NCBI GenBank assembly: GCA_000436375.1
Contig: FR885511.1
Span: 137,284 to 201,283 of the forward strand
Length of the DNA stretch: 64,000 nucleotides
From: Azospirillum sp. CAG:239
GTDB lineage: Bacteria > Pseudomonadota > Alphaproteobacteria > RF32 > CAG-239
Direction: 5' to 3'
Part shown: piece after piece, positions 25,234-34,984 of the stretch
Position numbering within the stretch: the first letter of the stretch is position 1
How the letters are laid out: every line of letters begins with the position of its first letter
The notes under the pieces: model-generated
What the model was told of the DNA's origin: nothing
Databases searched by the model: none
The model's input: only the letters and a program-made list of their open reading frames with translations
Program-made: the position numbers and the translations under genes

Positions 25234-25800
25234 ATGACGACAATTCTGGATACCCTGAAAAACACGGCAGACGAAGAAAAAGCGGCAACGGCGCTGGCGG
25301 CTTTTGCCCGGGAAAATCCCGAGGCGCTCGAAACGATCATTAAGGCCAATCAACTGTTTTTGGAGAAGTTTGCCCCGTCCGGCGGCGAAAATCTGTACAA
25401 CGCCTATCGGGAAACGGCCCGCGCCTATAAAAAGAAAAATCTGATTCAGTCCAATTATCCGTATGATTCTCAAAATTATGCCGAAGCAGCGGCCTATTAT
25501 CTGAAAGCGGCGGAGACGGCTCCGGATGCGGGACGGAAACTCAGTTCTCTGGACGGCGCGGCTTCAATGTACTGGAATCTGGACGACAAAAAGCAATGGT
25601 GCCGGGTAAAGCTGCAGCAGGTTCCGTCGGTATCCGACAAAGACAAGACGCGGCTGTATATGGACATTGCCCGGGAGACGGCCGACAAAAAACAGCAGAA
25701 AGAGCTGTATGCCAAGGCTTTGGCTTATGCGGCACAGATGTCCGGCGATGACGACGTCAGGGCTGAAACCGTCAATCGGCTGAAAAAGCTGACCGAATAA
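25234..25800 (+). CDS. Small TPR-like protein, 188 aa
   Basis: Like its upstream neighbour, this protein is built of helix pairs: YNAYRETARAYKKKN, NYAEAAAYYLKAAETAPDA and KQQKELYAKALAYAAQMSGD fit the TPR register. An N-terminal all-helical domain rich in Ala/Glu lies before them. ATG 25234 follows a GGGGGA ribosome site, with an adjacent GTG at 25231 as an alternative. A strong terminator ends the unit. The partner protein is unknown. Confidence 0.72.
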   Translation: MTTILDTLKNTADEEKAATALAAFARENPEALETIIKANQLFLEKFAPSGGENLYNAYRETARAYKKKNLIQSNYPYDSQNYAEAAAYYLKAAETAPDAGRKLSSLDGAASMYWNLDDKKQWCRVKLQQVPSVSDKDKTRLYMDIARETADKKQQKELYAKALAYAAQMSGDDDVRAETVNRLKKLTE

Positions 25801-25807
25801 AAGACCA

Positions 25808-25830
25808 AGCTCCCGCCGGGAGCTTTTTTT
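25808..25830 (+). terminator. Rho-independent terminator
   Basis: AGCTCCC and GGGAGCT form a perfect 7-bp stem around GCC, followed by seven T residues. Confidence 0.9.
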
Positions 25831-25920
25831 CTGCAGAAAAAGGTTGATTTTTTCCGCCAACAGGCGATAATTCCGTTCATTCTGAATGCTTATTATGGTT
25901 TAACTCTAAATACAGTTTTT

Positions 25921-26337
25921 ATGGAAATTATTTATGTTGAAGACGCCATGCTTAGAAATTTATTTCTGGCAGCGGTTGACTTGTTTTCGATTTCTTTGCT
26001 GGCTGCTGCCGCAGGCGCGCTATTGGCAAAAAGAAGAACGCTGATGTACTGGTGGGTTATGATGGCCGGTTTTTTTGCCTTTGTTGTTACCCTCAGTTTG
26101 AGTCTTCTGACCGGAAATTTGGTTTTACTGTTGGGCGGAATCGGATTTTTGGCAGTGCTGCCTTTATCCTATTGCCGCCAAAAAAGAATTATTCTGGCGG
26201 AGGAGGCGGAAAAAGAACGACTGCGGAAAATTGAACGGGAATTCAAAAGGCAGGCGGTTATCAAAAATGTCGTCGACAAAGTTAAAGCCGACGATTATTC
26301 ACGGTTTATGCCGAAAGCTGAAAACCGCGAAGCGTGA
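25921..26337 (+). CDS. Small membrane protein with basic cytoplasmic tail
   Basis: Two or three hydrophobic segments lie in residues 11-85 (LFLAAVDLFSISLLAAAAGA, WWVMMAGFFAFVVTLSLSLL and LVLLLGGIGFLAVLPLSY), then a charged helix (EEAEKERLRKIEREFKRQAV) forms the C-terminal tail. No family recognised. The ATG at 25948 gives an equally plausible start, nine residues shorter. It has its own terminator and is not part of a larger operon. Confidence 0.65.
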   Translation: MEIIYVEDAMLRNLFLAAVDLFSISLLAAAAGALLAKRRTLMYWWVMMAGFFAFVVTLSLSLLTGNLVLLLGGIGFLAVLPLSYCRQKRIILAEEAEKERLRKIEREFKRQAVIKNVVDKVKADDYSRFMPKAENREA

Positions 26338-26348
26338 TTTACGCTAAA

Positions 26349-26377
26349 GGCATCGTCGAAAACGATGCCCTTTTTTT
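26349..26377 (+). terminator. Rho-independent terminator
   Basis: GGCATCGT and ACGATGCC pair around a CGAAA loop, followed by seven T residues that overlap the last bases of the convergent trhP gene. Confidence 0.88.
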
Positions 26378-27776
26378 AATCGGAATTATTTATCAGTTCC
26401 CGGTATTCGGCTTTCTTATGGCTGAGGCGAATATGGTCTTCCGGGGTTAAAACAGCCGGTTTGCGGGCAATTACGTATTGCGGCAGAAGTTTTCTGACTT
26501 CTTCGGCGGGTTTGCCGAAAGCGGCCGCATTAATGCGGATTTTTTTGCCTTGTCCGGCCGAAACACGCGGGGTAATCTCGCCGGTTTCGGCATCTTTAAA
26601 TTCGGTTAAGGTCAGGCGCAGGTTATCAAGCGTGCCGGGAAGCAGAAATTCGATGAATTCGCCGCCGTTAATGTAGTTGCGGACTTCAAAGATTGCGTCA
26701 TCGCCCTGCCATTCGACAATGGAACCGGCAAAAAGCCAATCGCCCAAGGTGCGCGTGTATTCGTAGTTTTGGGATATGTTGGTCAGCGGCCCGTCATGAA
26801 AGCCGAGGCAGTAACCGCGGTTTTGCAGCGTGTTTAAATCCGGCATGTATTTTTCGAAGTTCCAGTCCTGCGGCGCCTTGTACCAATCGTCGATGGCCTG
26901 CCGATAAGCGCGGGCAACGACAGCGGCGTAGTATTCGGTTTTGTTGCGCCCTTCGACCTTGAGCGAATCCATGCCGATGCCGAGCAAATCGGGCAGGCGC
27001 GGCAGCAGGCACATGTCTTTGGAGTTGAGCATGTAACCGCCGTGTTCGTCTTCAACGACTTCATAATATTCGCCGGGGCGGAAGTCCTCTTCCAGCAAAA
27101 ATTCGAAAGCGTCCCTGTTGTCTTGGTTGATTTCGATTGCCTTGATTGAGCCGTCTTTCAGCCGCAGATGCAGCTTGTAGTGCCAGCGGCAGCAGTGCGC
27201 ACATTTGCCCTGATTGGCACTGCGATCGGCAAGATAGTTTGAAATCAGGCAGCGGCCGGAATAGGACATGCACATGGCGCCGTGCATGAAACATTCAAGC
27301 CGGACGTCCGGGCATTGTTCGCGAATTTCCTTCATTTCGGCGAAAGTTACTTCGCGGCCGAGAACGCAGAGTTTAGCTCCCTGCGTCTGCCAGAATTTTA
27401 CCGCCTGTGCCGAACAGATGTTGGCTTGCGTGGAGACGAACAGACTGAGTTCCGGCGCATGTTCCCGAACATACATGAAAACGCCGGGATCGGCAATCAG
27501 CACGCCGTCCGGACGCAGCCGGCGCAGAGTGTCGACAAATTGCGGCAGTTTGGCAACATCGCGGTTGTGCATGAACAGGTTCAGGGTCAGGTAGATTTTT
27601 TTGCCGTGTTTATGAACGAATTCAATGCCTTCCTCAAGCTCTTCAAGCGAGAATTTTGACTGGGCGCGGAGACACATGTCCGGCGTGCCGGCATAGACGG
27701 CGTCGGCACCGTATAAAATTGCGGTTTTGAGCTTGACCAGTGAGCCGGCGGGAAGCAGAAGTTCTGACTTGTGCAT
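26376..27776 (-). CDS. trhP: U32 family protein, tRNA hydroxylation protein TrhP (YegQ)-like
   Basis: Although named U32 peptidases, YegQ/TrhP proteins are needed for prephenate-dependent 5-hydroxylation of U34 in tRNAs. The ELLLPAGSLVKLKTAILYGADAVY start, the ADPGVF and VSTQANICS segments, and the signature ECFMHGAMCMSYSGRCLISNY are conserved; the Cys of this block with GKCAHCCRW likely hold the Fe-S cluster. Length (466 aa) fits TrhP rather than the longer RlhA. It lies five bases behind the DUF3108 gene on the minus strand. Its 3' end touches a terminator of the plus strand. Confidence 0.88.
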   Translation of the reverse strand: MHKSELLLPAGSLVKLKTAILYGADAVYAGTPDMCLRAQSKFSLEELEEGIEFVHKHGKKIYLTLNLFMHNRDVAKLPQFVDTLRRLRPDGVLIADPGVFMYVREHAPELSLFVSTQANICSAQAVKFWQTQGAKLCVLGREVTFAEMKEIREQCPDVRLECFMHGAMCMSYSGRCLISNYLADRSANQGKCAHCCRWHYKLHLRLKDGSIKAIEINQDNRDAFEFLLEEDFRPGEYYEVVEDEHGGYMLNSKDMCLLPRLPDLLGIGMDSLKVEGRNKTEYYAAVVARAYRQAIDDWYKAPQDWNFEKYMPDLNTLQNRGYCLGFHDGPLTNISQNYEYTRTLGDWLFAGSIVEWQGDDAIFEVRNYINGGEFIEFLLPGTLDNLRLTLTEFKDAETGEITPRVSAGQGKKIRINAAAFGKPAEEVRKLLPQYVIARKPAVLTPEDHIRLSHKKAEYRELINNSD

Positions 27777-27781
27777 GGCTT

Positions 27782-28561
27782 TTAATCCTTGATGGTTATG
27801 TTTTGGGTAAGAACCTGAAGTCTGCCGAGAGGGGTGGAATCGATTTCAATTTTGGCTATAAACGGCAGTTTTCTGACGCCGTCTTCCATAATCCAGAAAT
27901 ATATCGGTTCGTCCTGCGTTACGTCCCAGAGCAGGTCGTCGCCGGAGGAGCCGAGACTGTCGATGTACATTGAACATTTGACGGCTTCGCCTTTATACGG
28001 CAGGGTTTCGTCGTTCAGCAACTCTTTGCCTTCGTCTTTGAAAATAACGTCGTAGCGGCGTTTGCCGTCAAAGACCTCCATGCGGGAATCGCAGAACTTG
28101 AATCGGTTGTACTGGCGGGCAAGTTCGGCAAAAACGGTTTGCAGGTCGGTGGTGTCTTTGTTTTTGGCGTCGGGCAGGATGTCGACTTTTTTCTCTTTGC
28201 CGTTTTTGGCGCTCAGACGGTACAGCGGCTTGCCGTTTCGGTCATAGACGAGTTCGCGGCTGCGGCTGGTAAAGCGAGACTGCGACTTGTATTTGTAGCT
28301 GCGGGTTTCCATATTGTCGCCGTTGATTTTGCCGGTAGTGGCGTAATCGGCGCGGAAAGGGTACAGCGTGTCAAACAGACCGTTGGTTTTGACGGTTGAT
28401 TCGACCCGATATTCGGTCGAGGTAAGCGCATATTCGAAATTGGTGCGGCTGGCGTCGAAGGGACCGATTTGGACGCTGAAGTCGTGCCGAACCGAAAAAG
28501 CCTGAGCCGGTTGGATTCCGAGCAGCAGCGCCGCCAGCAAAAATGCGGGAGTTTTCTTCAT
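27782..28561 (-). CDS. DUF3108 domain periplasmic protein
   Basis: An N-terminal signal peptide ends at about AQA-F (residues 19-22), so the protein is exported. The mature part is beta-rich with the DUF3108 pattern: an early strand pair (FSVQIGPFDASRTNFEYAL), SRELVYDRNGKPLYRL, and late YFWIMEDGVRKLPFIAKIEI. Members are thought to be periplasmic or outer-membrane associated proteins of unknown role. It precedes trhP in the same transcription direction but shows no functional connection. Confidence 0.82.
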   Translation of the reverse strand: MKKTPAFLLAALLLGIQPAQAFSVRHDFSVQIGPFDASRTNFEYALTSTEYRVESTVKTNGLFDTLYPFRADYATTGKINGDNMETRSYKYKSQSRFTSRSRELVYDRNGKPLYRLSAKNGKEKKVDILPDAKNKDTTDLQTVFAELARQYNRFKFCDSRMEVFDGKRRYDVIFKDEGKELLNDETLPYKGEAVKCSMYIDSLGSSGDDLLWDVTQDEPIYFWIMEDGVRKLPFIAKIEIDSTPLGRLQVLTQNITIKD

Positions 28562-28633
28562 TTGTTTTAGTCTTTCTTAAACAATTCCGCCTATTATTAT
28601 CACAAAAAATATTTTAATAAAGGACTAATTGAA

Positions 28634-29539
28634 ATGGCAAAAAAAGTTTTGGTGCTGATGGGCGGCTTTTCTGCCGAACGCGAGGTTTCTCTGACCACCG
28701 GAAAATGCGTTTGCGCGGCATTGAAAAGAGCTGATTACGAAGTGGTTCCCCATGATTTGCAGAACGGGTTTGAACTGGTTGAAACTTTGAAGAAAGAAAA
28801 GCCGGACGTCGTTTTTAACGCCTTGCACGGAAACTGGGGCGAAGACGGCGAAATTCAGGGTTTTCTCGACGTATTGCAAATTCCCTATACGCATTCGGGG
28901 CTGAAGGCTTCGGTTTTGGGCATGGACAAATCACTGACCAAGGAACTGGCCTCGGAAAACGGTATCAAGGTTCCTCAGGGCGAAAAGATGATTTTCCGCA
29001 AGTTTAAAGCTGAAGGCACGTTTTTAAAGATGCCGTATGTGATAAAGCCGGTCAGCGACGGTTCGTCGGTGGGCGTATATATTATCCGCAAAAAAGAAGA
29101 TCTGGAAGCGGTTCGTTATGAAGACGACAGAGAGGTTCTGATTGAGGAATTTATTGACGGCAAGGAACTTACCTGTATGGTTTTGGGTTCTCAGGCGCAT
29201 GTGGTGACGGAATTACGGGCAAGCGATGAATTTTATGATTATCACGCCAAATATACCGCCGGTGCGACTCAGCATATTCTGCCGGCAGAAATTCCGGAGG
29301 ATGCGGCCAATCGCTGCAAGCTTTATGCGGAACATCTGCATAATATTCTCGGCTGCAGGGGCGTGTCTCGCTGCGATTTCCGCTACAATCCCGAAGACGG
29401 GGTCGTTTTGCTGGAAATCAACACGGCGCCGGGAATGACCGATTTGTCTTTGGTTCCCGAACAAGCCAAATATATCGGCATCGGTTATGAGCGGTTGTGT
29501 TCATATCTGGTGGAAAATGCTTCCTGCCGCAAGATTTAA
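28634..29539 (+). CDS. ddl: D-alanine--D-alanine ligase
   Basis: Ddl joins two D-Ala with ATP to make the terminal dipeptide of peptidoglycan stems. It is an ATP-grasp enzyme: VLMGGFSAEREVSLTTG is the N-terminal glycine-rich loop, HGNWGEDGEIQGFLDVL the substrate-binding block, KPVSDGSSVGV the ATP loop, and LLEINTAPGMTDLSLVP the metal-binding C-terminal motif (Glu, Asn). Length is 301 aa. AAAGGA precedes the ATG. It opens the envelope gene cluster that runs to rodA, though ddl is more often found with murC-ftsQ. Confidence 0.97.
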   Translation: MAKKVLVLMGGFSAEREVSLTTGKCVCAALKRADYEVVPHDLQNGFELVETLKKEKPDVVFNALHGNWGEDGEIQGFLDVLQIPYTHSGLKASVLGMDKSLTKELASENGIKVPQGEKMIFRKFKAEGTFLKMPYVIKPVSDGSSVGVYIIRKKEDLEAVRYEDDREVLIEEFIDGKELTCMVLGSQAHVVTELRASDEFYDYHAKYTAGATQHILPAEIPEDAANRCKLYAEHLHNILGCRGVSRCDFRYNPEDGVVLLEINTAPGMTDLSLVPEQAKYIGIGYERLCSYLVENASCRKI

Positions 29540-29575
29540 TGGCAAGTTCCGGGAATTTTAAACGGGGTGTTTTTT

Positions 29576-30502
29576 ATGGCATTGAGAAAAGTTGTCGTTA
29601 TCGCCGGGCCGACGGCATCTGGAAAATCGCAGCTGGCGGTCGATGTTGCCCGCGCCTGTCGCGGCGTTGTGATTAATGCCGATTCAATGCAAGTTTATCC
29701 TGATACGCCGGTTCTGTCAGCAATTCCGTCCGCCGCCGAGAGAGGCGGAATAGAACATTGTCTGTACGGCGTGTTTCCGAGTTCGAAAAACGGAACCGTC
29801 GTCGAATGGCTGGTGCTGGCAGCCGGGGAAATCCGCCGGATTTGGAGCGAAGGCAAATTGCCGGTCGTCTGTGGCGGTACAGGACTGTATATTGACAATC
29901 TGATTAACGGAACGACGCCGATACCCGAGGCTGAGCCGGAGGTCAGACATAAGGTGGCTGAAGCCGCGGCTGCGGAGGGAATACCGGCTCTGCATGCCAG
30001 ACTCTCGACCGTCGATGCCGTAACGGCCGACCGGTTGAGCCCGAACGACAGCACAAGAGTCAAAAGGGCGCTGGAAGTTTTTTATCAGACAGGCGTACCG
30101 TTGTCGGTCTGGCATCGGCGGCCAATGGTTCAGAAATTGCCGGAAGCCGAATTTGTCACGTTGAAAATTTTGCCGCCAATGGCAGAACTGGACGAACGCT
30201 GCGTCCGGCGTTTTGACAAGATGATGGCGGCCGGCGCCTTGGACGAGGTTCGGCGGCTGAAGGCCATGAATCTGCCGGCTTCGCTGCCGGCGATGAAAGC
30301 GCTCGGCGTGCCGGAACTGCTTGATTTTCTGAACGGCGTCCGTTCGCTGGAGGAAGCCGTCGGTCTGGCAAAACTGCATACCCGCCAGTATGCCAAGCGT
30401 CAACGCACCTGGTTTAAAAACAAGTTGGCGGCGGACGTTGTTTTGGACGCGTGTTATCAGGGGGCGGAAAATATTATTTTTGATGTTAAAAAACGATTAT
30501 AG
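29576..30502 (+). CDS. miaA: tRNA dimethylallyltransferase MiaA
   Basis: MiaA adds the isopentenyl group to A37 of tRNAs that read codons starting with U. The P-loop GPTASGKS is at residues 11-18, followed by INADSMQVYPD, GGTGLYIDNLI, and the Arg/Lys-rich TRQYAKRQRTWFKN near the C-terminus, all family signatures. ATG 29576 is selected over GTG 29567 because ACGGGG gives correct spacing. It is 308 aa. The 78-bp gap before mreB may hold a separate promoter. Confidence 0.97.
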   Translation: MALRKVVVIAGPTASGKSQLAVDVARACRGVVINADSMQVYPDTPVLSAIPSAAERGGIEHCLYGVFPSSKNGTVVEWLVLAAGEIRRIWSEGKLPVVCGGTGLYIDNLINGTTPIPEAEPEVRHKVAEAAAAEGIPALHARLSTVDAVTADRLSPNDSTRVKRALEVFYQTGVPLSVWHRRPMVQKLPEAEFVTLKILPPMAELDERCVRRFDKMMAAGALDEVRRLKAMNLPASLPAMKALGVPELLDFLNGVRSLEEAVGLAKLHTRQYAKRQRTWFKNKLAADVVLDACYQGAENIIFDVKKRL

Positions 30503-30556
30503 CGCTTGCACAAAAGCCAATATGGTTATAAAAAACAAGATAATACTAAATTCTGA

Positions 30557-31619
<1,063 letters not shown>

Positions 31620-31621
<2 letters not shown>

Positions 31622-31722
31622 AATCTGCCCGGCGGCAAGGCAGAGCCATTTTGTGCGGTTTCGGAAAATTGAATGTTGTTTTCCTGCGTGCGAGGTGACT
31701 TTGCCGCCGTCGAGCGGATTTT
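31620..31722 (+). other. Foldable intergenic RNA between mreB and mreC
   Basis: AAAATC plus GGCGGCAAGG at the left (31620-31640) faces CTTTGCCGCC plus GATTTT at the right (31699-31722), giving paired closing arms across about 100 bases. Inside, GGAAAA at about 31663 and TTTTCC at 31679 can pair. T-rich sequence follows the right arm. It may be a partial terminator or a processing site that sets mreB above mreC. Confidence 0.45.
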
Positions 31723-31752
31723 AATTTTTGATTGATTAGAAGTTTTTGGAAA

Positions 31753-32634
31753 ATGAAGCGTCGCAAGGTCTTATTTATACAACTCAGTCAAATCAGACTT
31801 TTGGCCAAAAAGTTTGCGATTGTGATTTTGTTTCTTTCAGCCTTTGTCATGATGCTGATTAACAAGACTGACACGGTCATTATTGAAAAAACTTCTTCGA
31901 TGGCAACCGACGTGGTCAGCCCGCTGATTGATGTGCTGGTTGTTCCGGCACGAACGCTGGCCGGCGTTTTTGATTATTTTCGCGATTTAAGTAAAATATA
32001 TGACGACAACAGGAAGCTGCGCGCTGAAAACAACCGTCTGCAGATTGTCAGTGACAAGGCTCGGGCTTTGGAAATTGAGAATAAGCTTCTGGCAAAGCTT
32101 TTGAACTATACGCCGCCGCCAAACGCCAAATTTGTAACGGCGCGGGTTATTGCCGAAGAGGGCGATGCCTTTTCGCATTCGATTATAGCCTATACGGGAC
32201 GTGACAGCGGCGTTAAAAAGGGGCAGGTCGTCATGAGTGACAACGGGGTTATCGGACGTGTCGACAAACCGGGCAAGATGTACTCCAAAATCATTCTGAT
32301 TACCGACATTAACTCGAAAATTCCGGTAATGGTCGAACGAACCCGGGTTCGCGGCATATTGTCCGGCGACAATACGACAGTGCCGAAAATGATATTTATT
32401 CCGTTGTCGGCGAAACTAACCGTCGGCGACCGCATCATTACCTCCGGCGTTGCCGGCGTTTTTCCGCCCGGACTGCCAATCGGCAAGATAAGCTCCATTG
32501 AAAAAAACAGCGTTAAAATCAAGACGTTCGGCAATCTTGACCGTTTGGAGTATGTGAAGATTATTGACTACGGCCTTGACGGGGAAGAAAGCGCTTCCGA
32601 AGAAACTCCGGAAAAGGGCGTCGGCGATGAATGA
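31753..32634 (+). CDS. mreC: Rod shape-determining protein MreC
   Basis: MreC is a bitopic inner-membrane protein whose periplasmic domain forms tubes and activates PBP2. A transmembrane helix (about residues 20-38) is followed by a coiled coil (YDDNRKLRAENNRLQIVSDK) and two beta-barrel domains with VVMSDNGVIGRVDKPGKM and ITSGVAGVFPPGLPIGKIS, the conserved blocks. It is 293 aa. Its stop overlaps the mreD start by eight bases. Confidence 0.95.
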   Translation: MKRRKVLFIQLSQIRLLAKKFAIVILFLSAFVMMLINKTDTVIIEKTSSMATDVVSPLIDVLVVPARTLAGVFDYFRDLSKIYDDNRKLRAENNRLQIVSDKARALEIENKLLAKLLNYTPPPNAKFVTARVIAEEGDAFSHSIIAYTGRDSGVKKGQVVMSDNGVIGRVDKPGKMYSKIILITDINSKIPVMVERTRVRGILSGDNTTVPKMIFIPLSAKLTVGDRIITSGVAGVFPPGLPIGKISSIEKNSVKIKTFGNLDRLEYVKIIDYGLDGEESASEETPEKGVGDE

Positions 32635-33145
32635 CGAATGGAGCGAAAACCTGACTCTGTATTTTCAGCGGCTGCTGCCTCTGCTGTTTTCGCTGCTGTT
32701 GTTGTTTGTTTCGTATATTCCGCTCGATTTGCCGGTTTCGAACAACATTCGTCCGGCGGTGGGAATGATTTGCACTTATTTCTGGCTGCTGCATCGTCCC
32801 GACGTATTTAACCTGTTGTCGGTATATCTGCTGGGTCTGACCGAAGACGTTATCAGTTCGGCGCCGTTCGGTTCAAACATTTTTGCGCTGCTGGTTCTGT
32901 ATGTGCTGGTAACGAATCTTTCCCGTTTTTTCAATGCTAAGCCGTTTGTCATTATCTGGTATGGCTTTGCGTTGCTGTCGCTGGTTACTTTTCTGAGCCG
33001 CTGGCTGCTGGTTTCGGTTTATTACAGTCATTTTCTGCCGCTGGCGACGGTTATGTTCAGTTATCTGGTTACGGCGGCGGCTTATCCGATTTTGAGCCTG
33101 ATAAACGTTTTTGTGCAGAACCGGCTGATGACGGACGAGGAGTGA
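32627..33145 (+). CDS. mreD: Rod shape-determining protein MreD
   Basis: A small inner-membrane protein of five or six helices that partners with MreC. The family pattern is weakly conserved but position in the operon, length (173 aa) and the segment FNLLSVYLLGLTEDVISSAPFGSN, which matches the conserved LxGLxxDxxxxxPLG motif of MreD, support the call. ATG 32627 lies inside the mreC 3' end, implying translational coupling. Its final codons contain the ribosome site for mrdA. Confidence 0.9.
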   Translation: MNDEWSENLTLYFQRLLPLLFSLLLLFVSYIPLDLPVSNNIRPAVGMICTYFWLLHRPDVFNLLSVYLLGLTEDVISSAPFGSNIFALLVLYVLVTNLSRFFNAKPFVIIWYGFALLSLVTFLSRWLLVSVYYSHFLPLATVMFSYLVTAAAYPILSLINVFVQNRLMTDEE

Positions 33146-33146
33146 G

Positions 33147-34970
33147 ATGAACCGCGACAACGACAAAGGCAAAGTTCTTATCCGGCGCTCGCTGATTATG
33201 GCGCTGATAAAGTTTTTGTTGCTGATGGTAATTATCGCCCGTCTGTATTACTTGCAGGTTTACCAGGCGGACCGCTACAAGACGCTGGCTGACGAAAACC
33301 GGATTTCGACCCGGCTGCTGGTTCCGCCGCGGGGGATTATTTTTGACCGCAACGGGGTAACAATTGCCAGCAATCAACAGAATTTTCAGGCGCTGATTGT
33401 CGCCGAACAGGCGCCAAACGTTCAGGAAACGCTGGATGCTTTTAAGAAAATCATGCCCTTGAGCGAAGCCGAGGAGGAACGGATAAAAAAAGACCTGAAA
33501 CGCAATCGCAGTTTCGTGCCGATTAAAATCCGCGACAATCTGTCCTGGGAGGAGGTTTCCCGGATTCAGCTCAACGCACCGGACTTGCCGGGAATTGTCA
33601 TCGACGAAGGGTTGACCCGCTATTATCCTTTTGGTGCGGGTATGGCTCATATTCTGGGATACGTGTCTTCGGTTTCGGACAAAGATGTGAAAGACGATCC
33701 GCTGCTTGAGGTTCCGGGATTTAAAATCGGCAAGTCGGGAATAGAGAAATATCTGGAAAAAGCGCTGCGCGGCGAGAGCGGCAACTTGAAACTGGAAGTA
33801 AACGCCTACGGGCGGATTATGAAAGAAATTGAACGGGTGGACGGTATTCCGGGCAAAGACGTGCAGCTGACGATAGATTCGCGGCTGCAACAGAAGGCTT
33901 TTGAGCTGTTTGGCGAGGAGAGCGGCGCCGCCGTGCTGCTTGACGTACATACCGGCGAAATTCTGGCTTTTGTGTCGGCGCCCTCATTTGACCCGAACAT
34001 GATGACGCAGGGACTGAGCACCGAAGACTGGAACGCGCTGCTGCACAATGAGCGGAATCCTCTGACCGACAAGGCGATTTCCGGGCAGTATTCGCCGGGT
34101 TCGACGTTTAAGATGATTGTGGCGCTGGCCGCTTTGGAAGCCGGCGTCATCAAACCGGAAACGCGTACGTACTGCGCAGGCAAAATGTTTTTGGGTAACC
34201 ATGCCTTTCACTGCTGGAAAAAAGAAGGACACGGGCATCTTAACGTTGTTGAGGCGTTGCAGCATTCCTGCGATATTTTCTTCTATGAAACGGCTCAGAA
34301 ACTGGGAATCGAGAAAATTGCCGATATGGCGCGGCGTTTCGGTCTCGGTTCTAAAATCAACATCGGTCTGGAAAACGAGAAGGCCGGTTTGATTCCCGAC
34401 AAGGAGTGGAAACTCAGGCGTTTTGGCGAGCCGTGGCAGCAGGGTGAAAGCCTGATTTCCGGTATCGGACAGGGATATATTCTGACTACGCCCCTGCAAT
34501 TGGCGACGATGACTGCGCGGCTGGTTAACGGCGGTTATGAGATTAAACCGACATTTCTGAAAGTTTCGGACGGGGAAAAGAGCAAGATTAGGAAAATAGA
34601 CGTATCGCCGACCAATTTGGAGTTGATTAAAGAGGGCATGTATGCGGTTGTCAACAAGCCCGGCGGTACGGCCTGGCGTTCCCAGTTCGATTATCACGGT
34701 CAAAGAATGGGCGGTAAAACCGGTACGACTCAGGTGCGCCGGATTACGATGAAAGAGCGCCGCGAAGGCATCAAAAAGGAGAGCGAGCTTCCCTGGCGTC
34801 TGCGCAACCATGCGTTGTTTGTCGGCTATGCGCCGCATGACAATCCGAAATATGCGGTGGCGGTGTTGGTTGAACACGGCGGCGGCGGTTCCTCGGTTGC
34901 GGCACCGCTGGCCGGAAAAATTCTGAGAGAGGCGGTTATGCTGGATCCCACCCGGGAAGAAGTTCGTTAG
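33147..34970 (+). CDS. mrdA: Penicillin-binding protein 2 (MrdA), elongasome transpeptidase
   Basis: PBP2 is the monofunctional class B transpeptidase of side-wall synthesis, working with RodA. An N-terminal anchor (residues 15-36) precedes the dimerisation module with PPRGIIFDRNGVTIASN. The catalytic SxxK is STFK with Ser319, the SxN position is occupied by SCD at 374-376 (typical of this PBP2 class), and KTGT is at 524-527. The C-terminus shows FVGYAPHDNPKYAVAVLVEHGGGGS. It is 607 aa, and starts one base after the mreD stop codon. Confidence 0.97.
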   Translation: MNRDNDKGKVLIRRSLIMALIKFLLLMVIIARLYYLQVYQADRYKTLADENRISTRLLVPPRGIIFDRNGVTIASNQQNFQALIVAEQAPNVQETLDAFKKIMPLSEAEEERIKKDLKRNRSFVPIKIRDNLSWEEVSRIQLNAPDLPGIVIDEGLTRYYPFGAGMAHILGYVSSVSDKDVKDDPLLEVPGFKIGKSGIEKYLEKALRGESGNLKLEVNAYGRIMKEIERVDGIPGKDVQLTIDSRLQQKAFELFGEESGAAVLLDVHTGEILAFVSAPSFDPNMMTQGLSTEDWNALLHNERNPLTDKAISGQYSPGSTFKMIVALAALEAGVIKPETRTYCAGKMFLGNHAFHCWKKEGHGHLNVVEALQHSCDIFFYETAQKLGIEKIADMARRFGLGSKINIGLENEKAGLIPDKEWKLRRFGEPWQQGESLISGIGQGYILTTPLQLATMTARLVNGGYEIKPTFLKVSDGEKSKIRKIDVSPTNLELIKEGMYAVVNKPGGTAWRSQFDYHGQRMGGKTGTTQVRRITMKERREGIKKESELPWRLRNHALFVGYAPHDNPKYAVAVLVEHGGGGSSVAAPLAGKILREAVMLDPTREEVR

Positions 34971-34984
34971 GAGCAGGTCGGAAA

